64,000 nucleotides of DNA from Variovorax paradoxus. Lineage in GTDB: Bacteria; Pseudomonadota; Gammaproteobacteria; Burkholderiales; Burkholderiaceae_C. The notes under the pieces are model-generated. The model searched no databases. It worked only from the letters and a program-made list of their open reading frames with translations, and was not told the DNA's origin. Below, piece after piece: positions 17,932 through 26,008 of the stretch (its first letter is position 1; every line of letters starts with the position of its first letter). Both the position numbers and the translations under genes were made by a program. The stretch lies in contig NZ_CP045644.1 in the NCBI RefSeq assembly GCF_009498455.1, positions 1,395,001 to 1,459,000 of the forward strand. The letters are read 5' to 3'.

Positions 17932-18846
17932 ATGCAGCTGCGCCACCTCCAGCACCTGATCGCCCTCGCCGAACAAGGCAGCTTCGGGCGTGCCGCGCAG
18001 GCCGTGCACCTGTCGCAACCCGCGCTGTCGCGCAGCATCGACGCGCTCGAACAGGCGCTGAAGACCCGGCTCATCGACCGCGCCTACGGCACCGTGCGCT
18101 TCACGCAGGCCGGCGAATTGGTGCTGGCGCGGGCCCGCGAGCTGGTCGCCGACGCGCGGCAGATCCAGCGCGAGGTGCAGCAGCTCGAAGGCCTCACGCT
18201 CGGCAGCCTCGACGTGGGCCTGGGCCCGTTTGCGGCCGGCCTGCTCGGGCGCGCGGCGCTGTCGCTCATGACGCAGCGCCACCCGCAGCTGCTGATGCGC
18301 ATGGAAGTGGCCGACACCGTCACGCTCTGCGAGCGGCTGCACAAGCGCCAGATCGACCTGTTCATCGCCGACACCCGCGACCTGAAGAAACCGTCGGGCC
18401 TGAAGCTCGTGCGGCTGCCCAACGTGCCGGTGTCCTTCTTCGTGCGGCCCAGGCACCCGCTGCTGAAGCAACCGGCGCCGCTCACGCTCGAACAGCTCAT
18501 GGACTACCCCGTGGCCGGCCCGCACCTGCCGACCGAGGTGGCGGCGTATTTCGACAAACAGATCCGCCGCACCGACCGCGGCGTGTTCAACGTGACCTGC
18601 GACGACGCCGACACGCTGCGGCACCTCGCGCTGACCGCCCACGCGGTGATCCTCGCGCCCCACGCACCCGGCCTCACGCCCGAGACCGCCGCGCTCGCGC
18701 CGCTGGCGGTGACGGGCCTGTCACGCATGCGCACCCACTACAGCCTCGTGACGCTGGCGGGCCGCACGCCCACGGCCGCCGCCACGGTCTATACCCGGCT
18801 GGTGACCGAGTTGCTCGGGCCCGCCAAGCAGGCCGCCGGGGCCTGA
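17932..18846 (+). CDS. LysR-family transcriptional regulator beside the alkyl sulfatase
   Basis: One-component regulator of 304 residues. The winged HTH spans about 3-60 (GSFGRAAQAVHLSQPALSRS) and the effector-binding domain about 90-295. It is divergently transcribed from the alkyl sulfatase, the usual arrangement for a LysR regulator of its neighbour. In Pseudomonas, SdsB is a LysR-type activator of alkyl sulfatase genes; identity with SdsB was not tested. ATG at 17932 gives the standard start MQLRHLQHLIALAEQG. The flavin reductase gene follows 50 bases downstream and could be separate. Confidence 0.83.
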   Translation: MQLRHLQHLIALAEQGSFGRAAQAVHLSQPALSRSIDALEQALKTRLIDRAYGTVRFTQAGELVLARARELVADARQIQREVQQLEGLTLGSLDVGLGPFAAGLLGRAALSLMTQRHPQLLMRMEVADTVTLCERLHKRQIDLFIADTRDLKKPSGLKLVRLPNVPVSFFVRPRHPLLKQPAPLTLEQLMDYPVAGPHLPTEVAAYFDKQIRRTDRGVFNVTCDDADTLRHLALTAHAVILAPHAPGLTPETAALAPLAVTGLSRMRTHYSLVTLAGRTPTAAATVYTRLVTELLGPAKQAAGA

Positions 18847-18896
18847 GCCAAAATGGCCCCTCCTCCGCCGCTCACCGCCTTGCCGTCCGTTCTCCC

Positions 18897-19406
18897 GTGA
18901 CCACTTCCCGCCGGGCCCAGCCCCCCACCTTCTCGCCCGGCGAATTCCGCAAGGCACTCGGCATGTTCGCGACCGGCGTGACCATCGTCACCGCGCGCGC
19001 GGCCGACGGCAGCCTGGTCGGCCTCACGGCCAACTCGTTCAACTCGGTGTCGCTCGCGCCGCCGCTGGTGCTGTGGAGCCTGGCGCGCGCGGCCGCGTCG
19101 ATGTCCGCGCTGCGCGCCGGCTCGCACTACGCGGTCAACATCCTGGCCGCCAACCAGAAGACGCTGGCGGAGCGCTTCGCCACCAAGAACATCGACCGCT
19201 GGGCCGACGTGGCCTACACCGAAGGCCTGGGCGGCGCGCCGGTGCTGCAGGGTGCGGCGGCGAGCTTCGAGTGCTTCAACCGCAGCCGCTACGACGAAGG
19301 CGACCACGTGATCTTCGTGGGCGAGGTGGAGCGCTGCATGCACGACCCCGACGCCTCGCCGCTGCTGTTCCACGGCGGGCGCTTCTACACCGAGCACCCG
19401 TTGTGA
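18897..19406 (+). CDS. Flavin reductase family protein (HpaC/FMN-binding split barrel)
   Basis: Predicted NAD(P)H:flavin oxidoreductase of 169 residues. The FMN-binding split-barrel signatures are present: FATGVTIVTA near 22-32, SVSLAPPLVLWSL near 57-69 and the C-terminal FHGGRFY. Such proteins supply reduced FMN or FAD to a two-component monooxygenase; no monooxygenase gene is adjacent. A GTG start at 18897 is used because no ATG occurs upstream in frame and MTTSRRAQPP leads straight into the domain. The next gene overlaps its stop by four bases (GTGA), so the two are probably co-translated. Confidence 0.84.
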   Translation: MTTSRRAQPPTFSPGEFRKALGMFATGVTIVTARAADGSLVGLTANSFNSVSLAPPLVLWSLARAAASMSALRAGSHYAVNILAANQKTLAERFATKNIDRWADVAYTEGLGGAPVLQGAAASFECFNRSRYDEGDHVIFVGEVERCMHDPDASPLLFHGGRFYTEHPL

Positions 19407-19918
19407 ACCGCCCCGCGCTGCTGGCCGTCCTGCTGCTCGCCGCGCGGATTGCCACGGCGCAGGGCACGCCCGAGCCGCCATCACCATCGCCGCCGCTGCG
19501 GCAGAACTGGTTCGACGACCCCTTCTTCCAGGTCGCCGCGGGCCTGCCGGCTTGCCCCATGCCGCAGGGCCCCTACTACACCGCCGAGGAACGCCGCGCG
19601 CAGACCCACTCGCGGCTGGAGCGCGGCACCAGCTGCTGGCTCGCAGGCCAATGCACCGACAGCAACGCCTACCGCTACGACAAGCCGCTCGCGCCCAAGG
19701 TGCGCGCCGCGCTGCTGGCCGTGCCGGGCGTGCGCCGCAGCAGCGTGTGGGTCACAGTGCAGCGCCGCTGGGTCTACCTGCAGGGCTGTGTGCCCGATGC
19801 GGCCCTGGCCCGGAAGCTCGAACGCGCGGCGCGCACCGTGCCCGACGTCGAGACCGTGGTGCCCGACCTGATGGTGGGCACGCGCGGCAAGCCGCCCTAC
19901 CCGCTGGCCGGGCACTGA
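19403..19918 (+). CDS. Exported protein with a BON-like C-terminal region
   Basis: 171 residues. The N-terminus is a signal peptide (LLAVLLLAARIATAQ, cleavage near residue 20), followed by a proline-rich linker and a cysteine-containing middle (C51, C78 and C83) that may form a disulfide. The C-terminal 70 residues (APKVRAALLAVPGVRRSSVWVTVQ...DVETVVPDLMVG) have the alternating pattern of a BON domain, which usually binds phospholipid or peptidoglycan at the outer membrane. The BON assignment is by eye. The GTG start overlaps the flavin reductase stop. Confidence 0.6.
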   Translation: MNRPALLAVLLLAARIATAQGTPEPPSPSPPLRQNWFDDPFFQVAAGLPACPMPQGPYYTAEERRAQTHSRLERGTSCWLAGQCTDSNAYRYDKPLAPKVRAALLAVPGVRRSSVWVTVQRRWVYLQGCVPDAALARKLERAARTVPDVETVVPDLMVGTRGKPPYPLAGH

Positions 19919-20011
19919 GCGGCGCCGCACGGCCTTGGCGCCGGCGCGATACGATCATCGGATGAATTCGGCGGCCCTTCCGCCGCCCCTGCCGCCACCG
20001 ATTGACCGCGA

Positions 20012-20920
20012 ATGATCCAGCGCAAGACCCACCTCGACTCCCTGGCCATCGGCCTGCTCATCGTCTGCTGCGCGTTCTGGGGCCTGCAGCAGATCCTCAT
20101 CAAGACCACCGTGACCGAGGTGCCGCCGCTGTGGCAGGCCACGGTGCGCATGGTCGGCGCGGTGGCGCTCCTGTGGCTGTGGTGCGCGGTGCGGCGCGTG
20201 CCGCTGTTCGAGCGCGACGGCACGCTGTGGCCCGGGCTGCTGGCCGGCCTGCTGTTCGCGGGCGAGTTCGCCGGCATCTACCTGGGCCTGCAGCACACCA
20301 GCGCCTCGCGGCTCACGGTGTTCCTCTACACGGCGCCCTTCTGGGTCTCGCTGCTGCTGCCGCGCTGGGTGCCGGCCGAGCGGCTGCGCGGCTTCCAGTG
20401 GCTGGGCCTGTTCATCGCCTTCGCGGGCGTGGTGCTGGCCTTCAGCGAAGGCTTCGGCCACATGAGTTCGTCGCAGCTCATCGGCGACGGCATGGCCCTG
20501 GCGGCCGGCATGCTCTGGGGCCTGACCACGCTCACGCTGCGCACCACGCGCCTGGCCACGGCCAGTGCCGAGAAAACGCTGTTCTACCAAGTGGCCGTGA
20601 CCGCGGCCGTGTGCCCCCTGCTGTCGCTCGCGCTCGGCGAGCAATGGGGCTTCTCGTACTCCGCCTGGGCCTGGACCTCCATCGGCCTGCAGACGGTGGT
20701 CGGCGCCTTCGCCAGTTACCTCACGTGGATGTGGCTGCTGCGGCACTACCCGGCCACGCAGATGTCGTCCTTCACCTTTCTCACGCCGCTGTTCGCGCTG
20801 ATCTTCGGCGTGGCGCTGCTGAAGGAGCCGCTCACGCTGCAGCTGGTGGTGGCGCTGATCGGCGTGGCGCTGGGCATCGTGCTGGTGAACCGGCGGCCTG
20901 CGGTACAACGCCCGGCATGA
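20012..20920 (+). CDS. DMT-superfamily (EamA) exporter
   Basis: Inner-membrane protein of 302 residues with about ten hydrophobic helices in two EamA repeats: the first about 10-145, the second about 155-295, ending FGVALLKEPLTLQLVVALIG. EamA proteins export amino acids or metabolites, but the substrate cannot be inferred. ATG at 20012 follows the 93-base gap after the BON-like gene. Its stop overlaps the glutaminase start (ATGA), so the two are likely co-transcribed, which may tie the exporter to glutamate or glutamine metabolism. That functional tie is speculation. Confidence 0.84.
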   Translation: MIQRKTHLDSLAIGLLIVCCAFWGLQQILIKTTVTEVPPLWQATVRMVGAVALLWLWCAVRRVPLFERDGTLWPGLLAGLLFAGEFAGIYLGLQHTSASRLTVFLYTAPFWVSLLLPRWVPAERLRGFQWLGLFIAFAGVVLAFSEGFGHMSSSQLIGDGMALAAGMLWGLTTLTLRTTRLATASAEKTLFYQVAVTAAVCPLLSLALGEQWGFSYSAWAWTSIGLQTVVGAFASYLTWMWLLRHYPATQMSSFTFLTPLFALIFGVALLKEPLTLQLVVALIGVALGIVLVNRRPAVQRPA

Positions 20921-21864
20921 GCACGAAGACCCCGACCGGATTCCAGCCCGTCCTCGACGAGATCGTCGCCACCCTGCGCCTGCAGCTCGGCCAGGGCGGC
21001 ACCGTGGCCAGCTACATCCCGGCGCTGGCGCGCATCGATGCGCGGCAGTTCGGCATCGCGCTGCGCACCTGCGACGGCGAAGAAGCCGGCGCGGGCGACT
21101 TCGAAACGCCCTTCTCGATCCAGAGCGTGTCCAAGCTCTTCACGCTCACGCTCGCCATGCAGCGCATGGGCGACGCGCTGTGGGAGCGCATCGGACGCGA
21201 GCCCTCGGGCAATCCGTTCAACTCGCTGGTGCAGCTGGAGAACGAGCAAGGCAAGCCGCGCAACCCCTTCATCAATGCCGGCGCCATCGCGGTGGCCGAC
21301 CGGCTCGTGAGCCAGGCCAAAGCCAAAAGTGGCAGCGCCAAGGCCGACATCCTCGCGCTCATGAGCAGCCTGTGCGGCGAGCGCATCGACTTCGACGGCG
21401 AGGTGGCGCAATCGGAGGCCGACACGGGTTTTCGCAACGTCGCGCTGGCCAACTTCATGAAGAGCTTCGGCAAGATCGACAACGACGTGGCCGAGGTGCT
21501 CGACACCTACTTCCACCAGTGCGCACTGCGCATGAGCTGCCGCCAGCTCGCGCGCGCCGCCGCCTTCCTGTGTCGCGACGGCGCGCATCCGATTGCCGGC
21601 GAGCCCGAGGTCACGGGCGAGCGGCAGACGCGCCGCATCAATTCGCTGATGCTCACCTGCGGCACCTACGACGCGGCCGGCGACGTGGCCTTTTCGATCG
21701 GCCTGCCCTGCAAGAGCGGCGTGGGCGGCGGCATCGTCGCGGTGGTGCCCGACCAGCTCACGCTGTGCGTGTGGTCGCCGGCACTCGATGCGACCGGCAA
21801 TTCGCTGCTGGGCATGAAGGCGCTGGAGATGTTCGTGGCGCGCACCGGCCTGTCGGTGTTCTGA
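20917..21864 (+). CDS. glsA: Glutaminase
   Basis: Hydrolyses L-glutamine to L-glutamate and ammonia. The protein has 315 residues, the normal length for the serine-dependent bacterial GlsA family (YbaS/YneH type). The catalytic S70-x2-K73 pair lies in FSIQSVSKLFTL, with further family blocks in NPFINAGAIAVAD, the SEADTGFRNVALANFM segment and the CGTYDAAGDVAFSIGLPCKSGVGGG region. ATG at 20917 overlaps the exporter stop. Seven bases separate its stop from the convergent NAD-binding protein gene. Confidence 0.92.
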   Translation: MSTKTPTGFQPVLDEIVATLRLQLGQGGTVASYIPALARIDARQFGIALRTCDGEEAGAGDFETPFSIQSVSKLFTLTLAMQRMGDALWERIGREPSGNPFNSLVQLENEQGKPRNPFINAGAIAVADRLVSQAKAKSGSAKADILALMSSLCGERIDFDGEVAQSEADTGFRNVALANFMKSFGKIDNDVAEVLDTYFHQCALRMSCRQLARAAAFLCRDGAHPIAGEPEVTGERQTRRINSLMLTCGTYDAAGDVAFSIGLPCKSGVGGGIVAVVPDQLTLCVWSPALDATGNSLLGMKALEMFVARTGLSVF

Positions 21865-21871
21865 CGCGCGT

Positions 21872-22861
21872 TCAGGCCGCCACGGTCTGCGGCGCCACGG
21901 GCAGGCATCCCATGCCGTCGAGCGCAGCCTCCACGGCGTCTTCAAGCGGCGTGTGCGGCTCGCGCCTCAGAAAAGCCACCAGCTTCGCGTTGTCCATGGC
22001 CACGGGCGTGCGCCACAGGTAGCGCATCTCGCGCAGTTCGCGAAAGGTCGCGACGAAGGGCGAGGCCAGCGTCAGCAGCCCCCACGCAAAGGCGCGCACG
22101 GGCACCTCGGCGCCGGTGCGGCGCGCCACCACGCTGCGGATGGCGTTGCTCATGCGCGTGCCGTCGGCGTCCCAGTGGCCGGCCATGTGGAAGCGCGCGA
22201 AGGCCTCGAGCCGATCGCGCCGCGCCAGCAGCTCGACCATCGTGCGCGCCACGTCCGGCAGGTACGACCAGAGATGGCCGACGCCTGCATCTCCCGGGTA
22301 GCTCACGGCGCGCACCGGCTGCCCCGCCTTCACCAGCCCCTGCGAGAACCAGTTGTTGCCGGCCTTCGGGCCGAAGAAGTCGCCGGCGCGCACGATCAGC
22401 ACGCGCGCGCCCTCGCGGCTCGCGGCCTCGAGGCGCCGCTCCATCTCGACGCGGATCGCGCCCTTGCGCGTGACGGGATGCTGCGGCGATTCTTCGGTGA
22501 GCAGCGGGAAGGCGTCGGGCCCGAAGTTGTAGACGTTGCCGGGCAGCACGAGGGTCGCGCCTTCGGCCTTGGCGGCGGCGATGCTGTGGTCGAGCATCGG
22601 CAGCACCAACTCCGACCAGCCGCGGTAGCCCGGCGGGTTGACCGCATGCACGATGACCGCGCAGCCCTTCGCGGCTCGGCGCACGGCCTGCGCATCCATC
22701 GCGTCGCCGGCCAGCCAGGTGATGCCGTCGTACTTTTCTTCGGTGGCGCCACGCTTCAGCGCGCGCACCTGCCAGCCTGCATCGCGCAGCTGGCGCGCCA
22801 CCTCGCCGCCGATGCCGCCCGTGGCGCCCAGCACCAGAACCGTGTTGTCGTTGCCTGCCAT
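21872..22861 (-). CDS. NAD(P)-binding epimerase/oxidoreductase-like protein
   Basis: 329-residue Rossmann-fold protein of the atypical or extended SDR group. The dinucleotide motif is G12-x2-G15-x2-G18 (GATGGIG). Further landmarks are AVNPPGYRGW and a later RAGDFFGP stretch, typical of NAD-dependent epimerase/dehydratase homologues annotated as oxidoreductases. No clear YxxxK catalytic pair was found, so catalysis is uncertain. It is divergent from a LysR gene, with 95 bases between starts and a palindrome in the gap, suggesting regulation by that LysR protein. Confidence 0.72.
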   Translation of the reverse strand: MAGNDNTVLVLGATGGIGGEVARQLRDAGWQVRALKRGATEEKYDGITWLAGDAMDAQAVRRAAKGCAVIVHAVNPPGYRGWSELVLPMLDHSIAAAKAEGATLVLPGNVYNFGPDAFPLLTEESPQHPVTRKGAIRVEMERRLEAASREGARVLIVRAGDFFGPKAGNNWFSQGLVKAGQPVRAVSYPGDAGVGHLWSYLPDVARTMVELLARRDRLEAFARFHMAGHWDADGTRMSNAIRSVVARRTGAEVPVRAFAWGLLTLASPFVATFRELREMRYLWRTPVAMDNAKLVAFLRREPHTPLEDAVEAALDGMGCLPVAPQTVAA

Positions 22862-22942
22862 GAAATGCTCCAGAAGAGTGATCGATGGACGAATTCTGGG
22901 CAGGATGGGGTTCGAATGGAATTGCCGAACATGCGCCATCAG

Positions 22943-22960
22943 CCATACATTTCTGTATGG
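22943..22960. promoter_or_regulatory. Palindrome CCATACA-N4-TGTATGG at a LysR start
   Basis: Seven-base perfect arms. Its right arm covers the ATG (22957) of the divergent LysR gene and it lies 82 bases from the start of the NAD-binding protein gene. LysR proteins often bind such sites to repress themselves and control the divergent gene; this role is inferred. Confidence 0.5.
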
Positions 22961-23904
22961 CATGGAATATCAGCTGGGAGCTGTACCGCTCCTTCCTCGG
23001 CGTGCTGCGCGAGGGTTCGCTCTCGGGCGCGGCGCGCGCACTCGGCATCACGCAACCCACCGTCGGGCGCCACGTGGCGGCGCTCGAAGAAGCGCTGGGC
23101 GTGGTGCTCTTCACGCGCTCGCAGGTGGGCCTGCTGCCCACCGAAGTGGCGCTGGCGCTGCGCACGCACGCCGAGGCCATGGAAAGCACCGCCGCCTCGC
23201 TGCAGCGCGCCGCCAGCAGCCAGGGCGACGGCGTGCGCGGCGTGGTGCGGGTGTCGGTCAGCGAGGTGGTCGCGGTGGAGGTGCTGCCGCCCGTCGTGGC
23301 GCGGCTGCGCGAGGCGCACCCGGCGCTGAAAGTCGAGCTGGTGGCGACCAACCGCGTGCAGGACCTGCTGCGGCGCGAGGCCGACATCGCCGTGCGCATG
23401 GTGCGGCCCCGGCAGGCGCAGCTGGTGGCGCGCCGCATCGGGAACATCGAGCTGGGCTTTCATGCGCACACCCGCTACCTCGCGCGCCACGGCACGCCGC
23501 GCACGCCCGACGACCTGGCGGCGCATGCGCTCATCGGCTACGACCAGCCCTCGGCCTTCGTGCGCGAGGCAATCAAGTCATTCAAGGGCTTCACGCGCGA
23601 CGCCTTTGCACTGCGCACCGACAGCGACCTCGCGCAGTTGGCCCTCATCCGCGCAGGTGCGGGCATCGGCGTGTGCCAGGTGGGCCTGGCGAAGCGCGAC
23701 GCCGCGCTGGTGCGCCTGCTGCCGCGCGCTCTCTCACTCAAGCTCGACACCTGGGTCACGATGCACGAAGACCTGCGCCACAGCCCGCGCTGTCGCGTGG
23801 CCTTCGATGCGCTGGTCGAGGGCTTGCAACAGTACATTGGCGTGGCGGCCGCCCCCGCGCCCCGGGCGACAATGCCCCGCGCAAGACCCAAAGCTTCTCC
23901 CTGA
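22957..23904 (+). CDS. LysR-family transcriptional regulator
   Basis: Regulator of 315 residues with the HTH at about 10-50 (LSGAARALGITQPTVGRH) and an effector domain to about 295, then a basic Pro/Ala tail. The likely target is the divergent NAD-binding protein gene, via the palindrome at 22943-22960. ATG at 22957 was chosen over one at 22885 because MAWNISWELYRSFLGVLREG is the normal LysR beginning. The stop TGA is followed directly by the ATG of the next gene, so the two are translationally coupled. Confidence 0.83.
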   Translation: MAWNISWELYRSFLGVLREGSLSGAARALGITQPTVGRHVAALEEALGVVLFTRSQVGLLPTEVALALRTHAEAMESTAASLQRAASSQGDGVRGVVRVSVSEVVAVEVLPPVVARLREAHPALKVELVATNRVQDLLRREADIAVRMVRPRQAQLVARRIGNIELGFHAHTRYLARHGTPRTPDDLAAHALIGYDQPSAFVREAIKSFKGFTRDAFALRTDSDLAQLALIRAGAGIGVCQVGLAKRDAALVRLLPRALSLKLDTWVTMHEDLRHSPRCRVAFDALVEGLQQYIGVAAAPAPRATMPRARPKASP

Positions 23905-24399
23905 ATGACGACGACCGATTCCCCCGACCACATCCCCCTGCAGGAACCCCGCCTCTGGCGCGACGACCTCTGGACCGCCCGCATCATCAAGAACGAGGAA
24001 GACGACGGCTGGGCCGTCGAGATGACCCGCCACGGCGACCCCGAGCCCGCGCTCGTCGGCCCCTGGACCATGGGCCGCGACAAGAAGAACCCCAAGCCGC
24101 TGGACACGCCCGCCTTCCACACGCTGGTGAAGACCGCCACCGAGGTGATCCGCCGCCACGAACAGCAGCTGCACGCCACGCTCAACAAGAGCGTGACGGT
24201 CACCGCGCGCAACGACCAGCGCGTGCGCGTGGCCCTGTCGATCGTGCCCGACGAAGACAACCCCTCGGCCACGCTCACGGCGTATGACGATGCCGACGAT
24301 TCGGAACTGGCGAGCGTGAACGTGTCGCCCGCGTTCCGGCTCACGACCTCGAGCGCGACCGCGTGGATCGAGTCGGACTACGCACGCCCGCGCAGCTAG
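23905..24399 (+). CDS. Hypothetical protein, 164 aa, soluble and charged
   Basis: Not recognised. A 164-residue protein with many charged residues and no signal peptide or membrane helix. Its N-terminal half is acidic with the motif NEEDDGWAVEMTRHGDPEPALVG split by basic stretches. The C-terminal half looks beta-rich (SVTVTARNDQRVRVALSIVPDED). The ATG abuts the LysR stop (TGAATG), suggesting coupled translation, although a functional link is not evident. It ends before the 410-base leader of the amide operon. Confidence 0.65.
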   Translation: MTTTDSPDHIPLQEPRLWRDDLWTARIIKNEEDDGWAVEMTRHGDPEPALVGPWTMGRDKKNPKPLDTPAFHTLVKTATEVIRRHEQQLHATLNKSVTVTARNDQRVRVALSIVPDEDNPSATLTAYDDADDSELASVNVSPAFRLTTSSATAWIESDYARPRS

Positions 24400-24809
24400 C
24401 CGCCTCTGATTCACGCAGGCGCTGCGCGCGAATAGCACACGCGCCGCCCTTTCGCCAATTAGCGAAACAGCGTATGTTCACGCCGGGGTGAGACGAGAAG
24501 AATCCGCCCCAACGAGCAATCGTTCCCAGTCATACGACGCCCGCTGCCAGTGCTGCCAGCGAGGTGTCGGGCAATAAAGCCCGAATCGGTTTCACCACCG
24601 GTTCGGGCTTTTTTGTTTTTTCGGTCGCAACAACGCCTTTTCAAAACGGATGCGCGTCATCCGGTGGCGCAGCTTTGCCCGAAGAAAAAGCACTGGCAGC
24701 ACAGCGCTCGTTTGCAGGGGCCGCGCGGCGGGAGGAGACACCCAAGGCGCGGTTCCGAAGGTCGGAGGTTCCTGATGACTCGCACAAAACCAAAGCAAAG
24801 GAATTTGAC
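24400..24809 (+). promoter_or_regulatory. Long untranslated leader of the amide-utilisation operon
   Basis: This 410-base gap holds no convincing gene. It contains successive potential hairpins: TTTCGC-CAATTA-GCGAAA (24450-24467), GCGT-ATGTTC-ACGC (about 24470-24483), GGGGTG/CGCCCC (about 24485-24510), AACGA-GCAA-TCGTT (24511-24524) and then an intrinsic terminator at 24577-24616, about 190 bases before the receptor gene. A terminator inside the leader of an operon that also encodes the ANTAR antiterminator AmiR is the arrangement expected for AmiR-controlled antitermination. The conserved A1/G4 hexaloops of the ANTAR RNA motif were not confirmed by eye. Confidence 0.5.
24577..24616 (+). terminator. 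Strong intrinsic terminator in the amide-operon leader
   Basis: The stem AAGCCCGAA/TTCGGGCTT, with additional CGGT/ACCG pairing inside, is followed by a T-run (TTTTTTGTTTTTT). It could end transcription of the upstream LysR/hypothetical genes, but lying within the leader of the downstream operon it is also a candidate attenuator controlled by AmiR. Confidence 0.85.
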
Positions 24810-26003
24810 ATGACGAACGCTTTCAACCGCCGCCAGATCGTGAAGACGGGCGGCTCGATGATCGTGCTGGGCGCCGCCGGCGGCGTGGCCGGCCTGGCCC
24901 GCGCGCAGGACGGCGCCACCGTGAAGCTCGGCCTGCTGCATTCGCTCTCGGGCACCATCGCCATCGCAGAGGCCTCGCTGGTCGATGCCGAAAAACTGGC
25001 CATCGAAGAGATCAACGCCGCCGGTGGCGTGCTGGGCAAGAAGATCGAGGCCGTGGTCGAAGACGGCGCGAGCGAGAACTCGGTGTTCGCCGAGAAGGCG
25101 CGCAAGCTGCTGGAGCGCGACAAGGTCGCGGCCATCATCGGCTGCTACACCTCGGCCTCTCGCAAGGCGCTGCTGCCGGTGCTCAACCAGGCCAAGGGCC
25201 TGCTGTTCTACCCGACCTACTACGAGGGCCAGGAGCAGGACAAGCGCGTGTTCTATCCCTCGCAGGAAGCCACGCAGTCGGTGATCGCGGCCGTGGAATG
25301 GATGGCGCGCGAGAAGGGCAAGAACTTCTTCCTCGTCGGCTCCGACTACATCTACCCGCGCACCTGCAACAAGATCGCCAAGCCCGCCATCGCCAAGGCC
25401 GGCGGCAAGGTGCTCGGCGAAGAGTACGCACCGCTGGGCCACACCGAGTTCTCGTCGATCATCAACAAGATCAAGGCCGCCAAGCCCGACTGCATCTACA
25501 GCACGGTGGTGGGCGGCTCCAACGTGGCTTTCTACAAGCAGCTGCGCGCCGCGGGCCTCGATGGCGCCAAGCAGGTGCTGCTGTCGACCGTGGTGTCCGA
25601 GAACGAGATCGACGGCATCGGCAAGGACAACGCCGCGGGCTACTACGCCTGCATGGGCTACTTTCAGAGCATCAAGTCGCCGGCCAACGAGAAGTTCGTG
25701 AAGGCCTTCAAGGCGAAGTACGGGCAGGACCGCGTGATCGGCGATCCGATGGAGGTGGCCTACAACAGCGTGTACCTCTGGAAGCTGGCGGTGGAAAAGG
25801 CCAAGTCCTTCGAGGTCGACAAGGTCACGGCCGCCGCCGCGGGCGTGGAGATCGAGGCGCCCGAAGGCACGGTGCGCGTGCACGCCACCAACCACCACGT
25901 GTGGAAGAAGGTGCGCGTGGGCCGCGCGCGGCCCGACGGGCAGTTCGACATCGTGTGGGAATCGCCGCAGCCGGTCGAGCCCAACCCCTTCCCGAAGGTC
26001 TGA
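24810..26003 (+). CDS. ABC transporter receptor for urea or short-chain amides (UrtA/FmdD-like)
   Basis: Periplasmic receptor of 397 residues, Peripla_BP_5 fold. A Tat-like signal (NRRQIVKTGG, then a hydrophobic stretch ending LARAQ near residue 35) precedes the mature domain. It shares GCYTSASRKALLPV, LLFYPTYYEG and GSDYIYP with UrtA-type urea receptors, the FmdD amide receptor and the AmiC sensor encoded at 35463. With amiE downstream, short-chain amides are the likelier substrate. ATG at 24810 has AAAGGAAT upstream; in-frame extension into the leader is unlikely because it would cross the terminator. Confidence 0.87.
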   Translation: MTNAFNRRQIVKTGGSMIVLGAAGGVAGLARAQDGATVKLGLLHSLSGTIAIAEASLVDAEKLAIEEINAAGGVLGKKIEAVVEDGASENSVFAEKARKLLERDKVAAIIGCYTSASRKALLPVLNQAKGLLFYPTYYEGQEQDKRVFYPSQEATQSVIAAVEWMAREKGKNFFLVGSDYIYPRTCNKIAKPAIAKAGGKVLGEEYAPLGHTEFSSIINKIKAAKPDCIYSTVVGGSNVAFYKQLRAAGLDGAKQVLLSTVVSENEIDGIGKDNAAGYYACMGYFQSIKSPANEKFVKAFKAKYGQDRVIGDPMEVAYNSVYLWKLAVEKAKSFEVDKVTAAAAGVEIEAPEGTVRVHATNHHVWKKVRVGRARPDGQFDIVWESPQPVEPNPFPKV

Positions 26004-26008
26004 ACGCG

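Noticed and set aside
15668-17959. A 763-codon plus-strand frame opposite the alkyl sulfatase
   Set aside because: It is antisense to a protein with a complete zinc motif and signal peptide and has arginine/histidine-biased composition typical of shadow frames.
24440-24576. Formal ANTAR RNA motif (two hexaloop hairpins with A1 and G4)
   Set aside because: Several hairpins exist, but by eye none has the required loop residues with adequate stems. Retained only as a hypothesis in the findings.
24564-24809. In-frame upstream extension of the amide receptor
   Set aside because: It would pass through the terminator and lack a credible signal peptide; ATG at 24810 places the Tat-like signal correctly.
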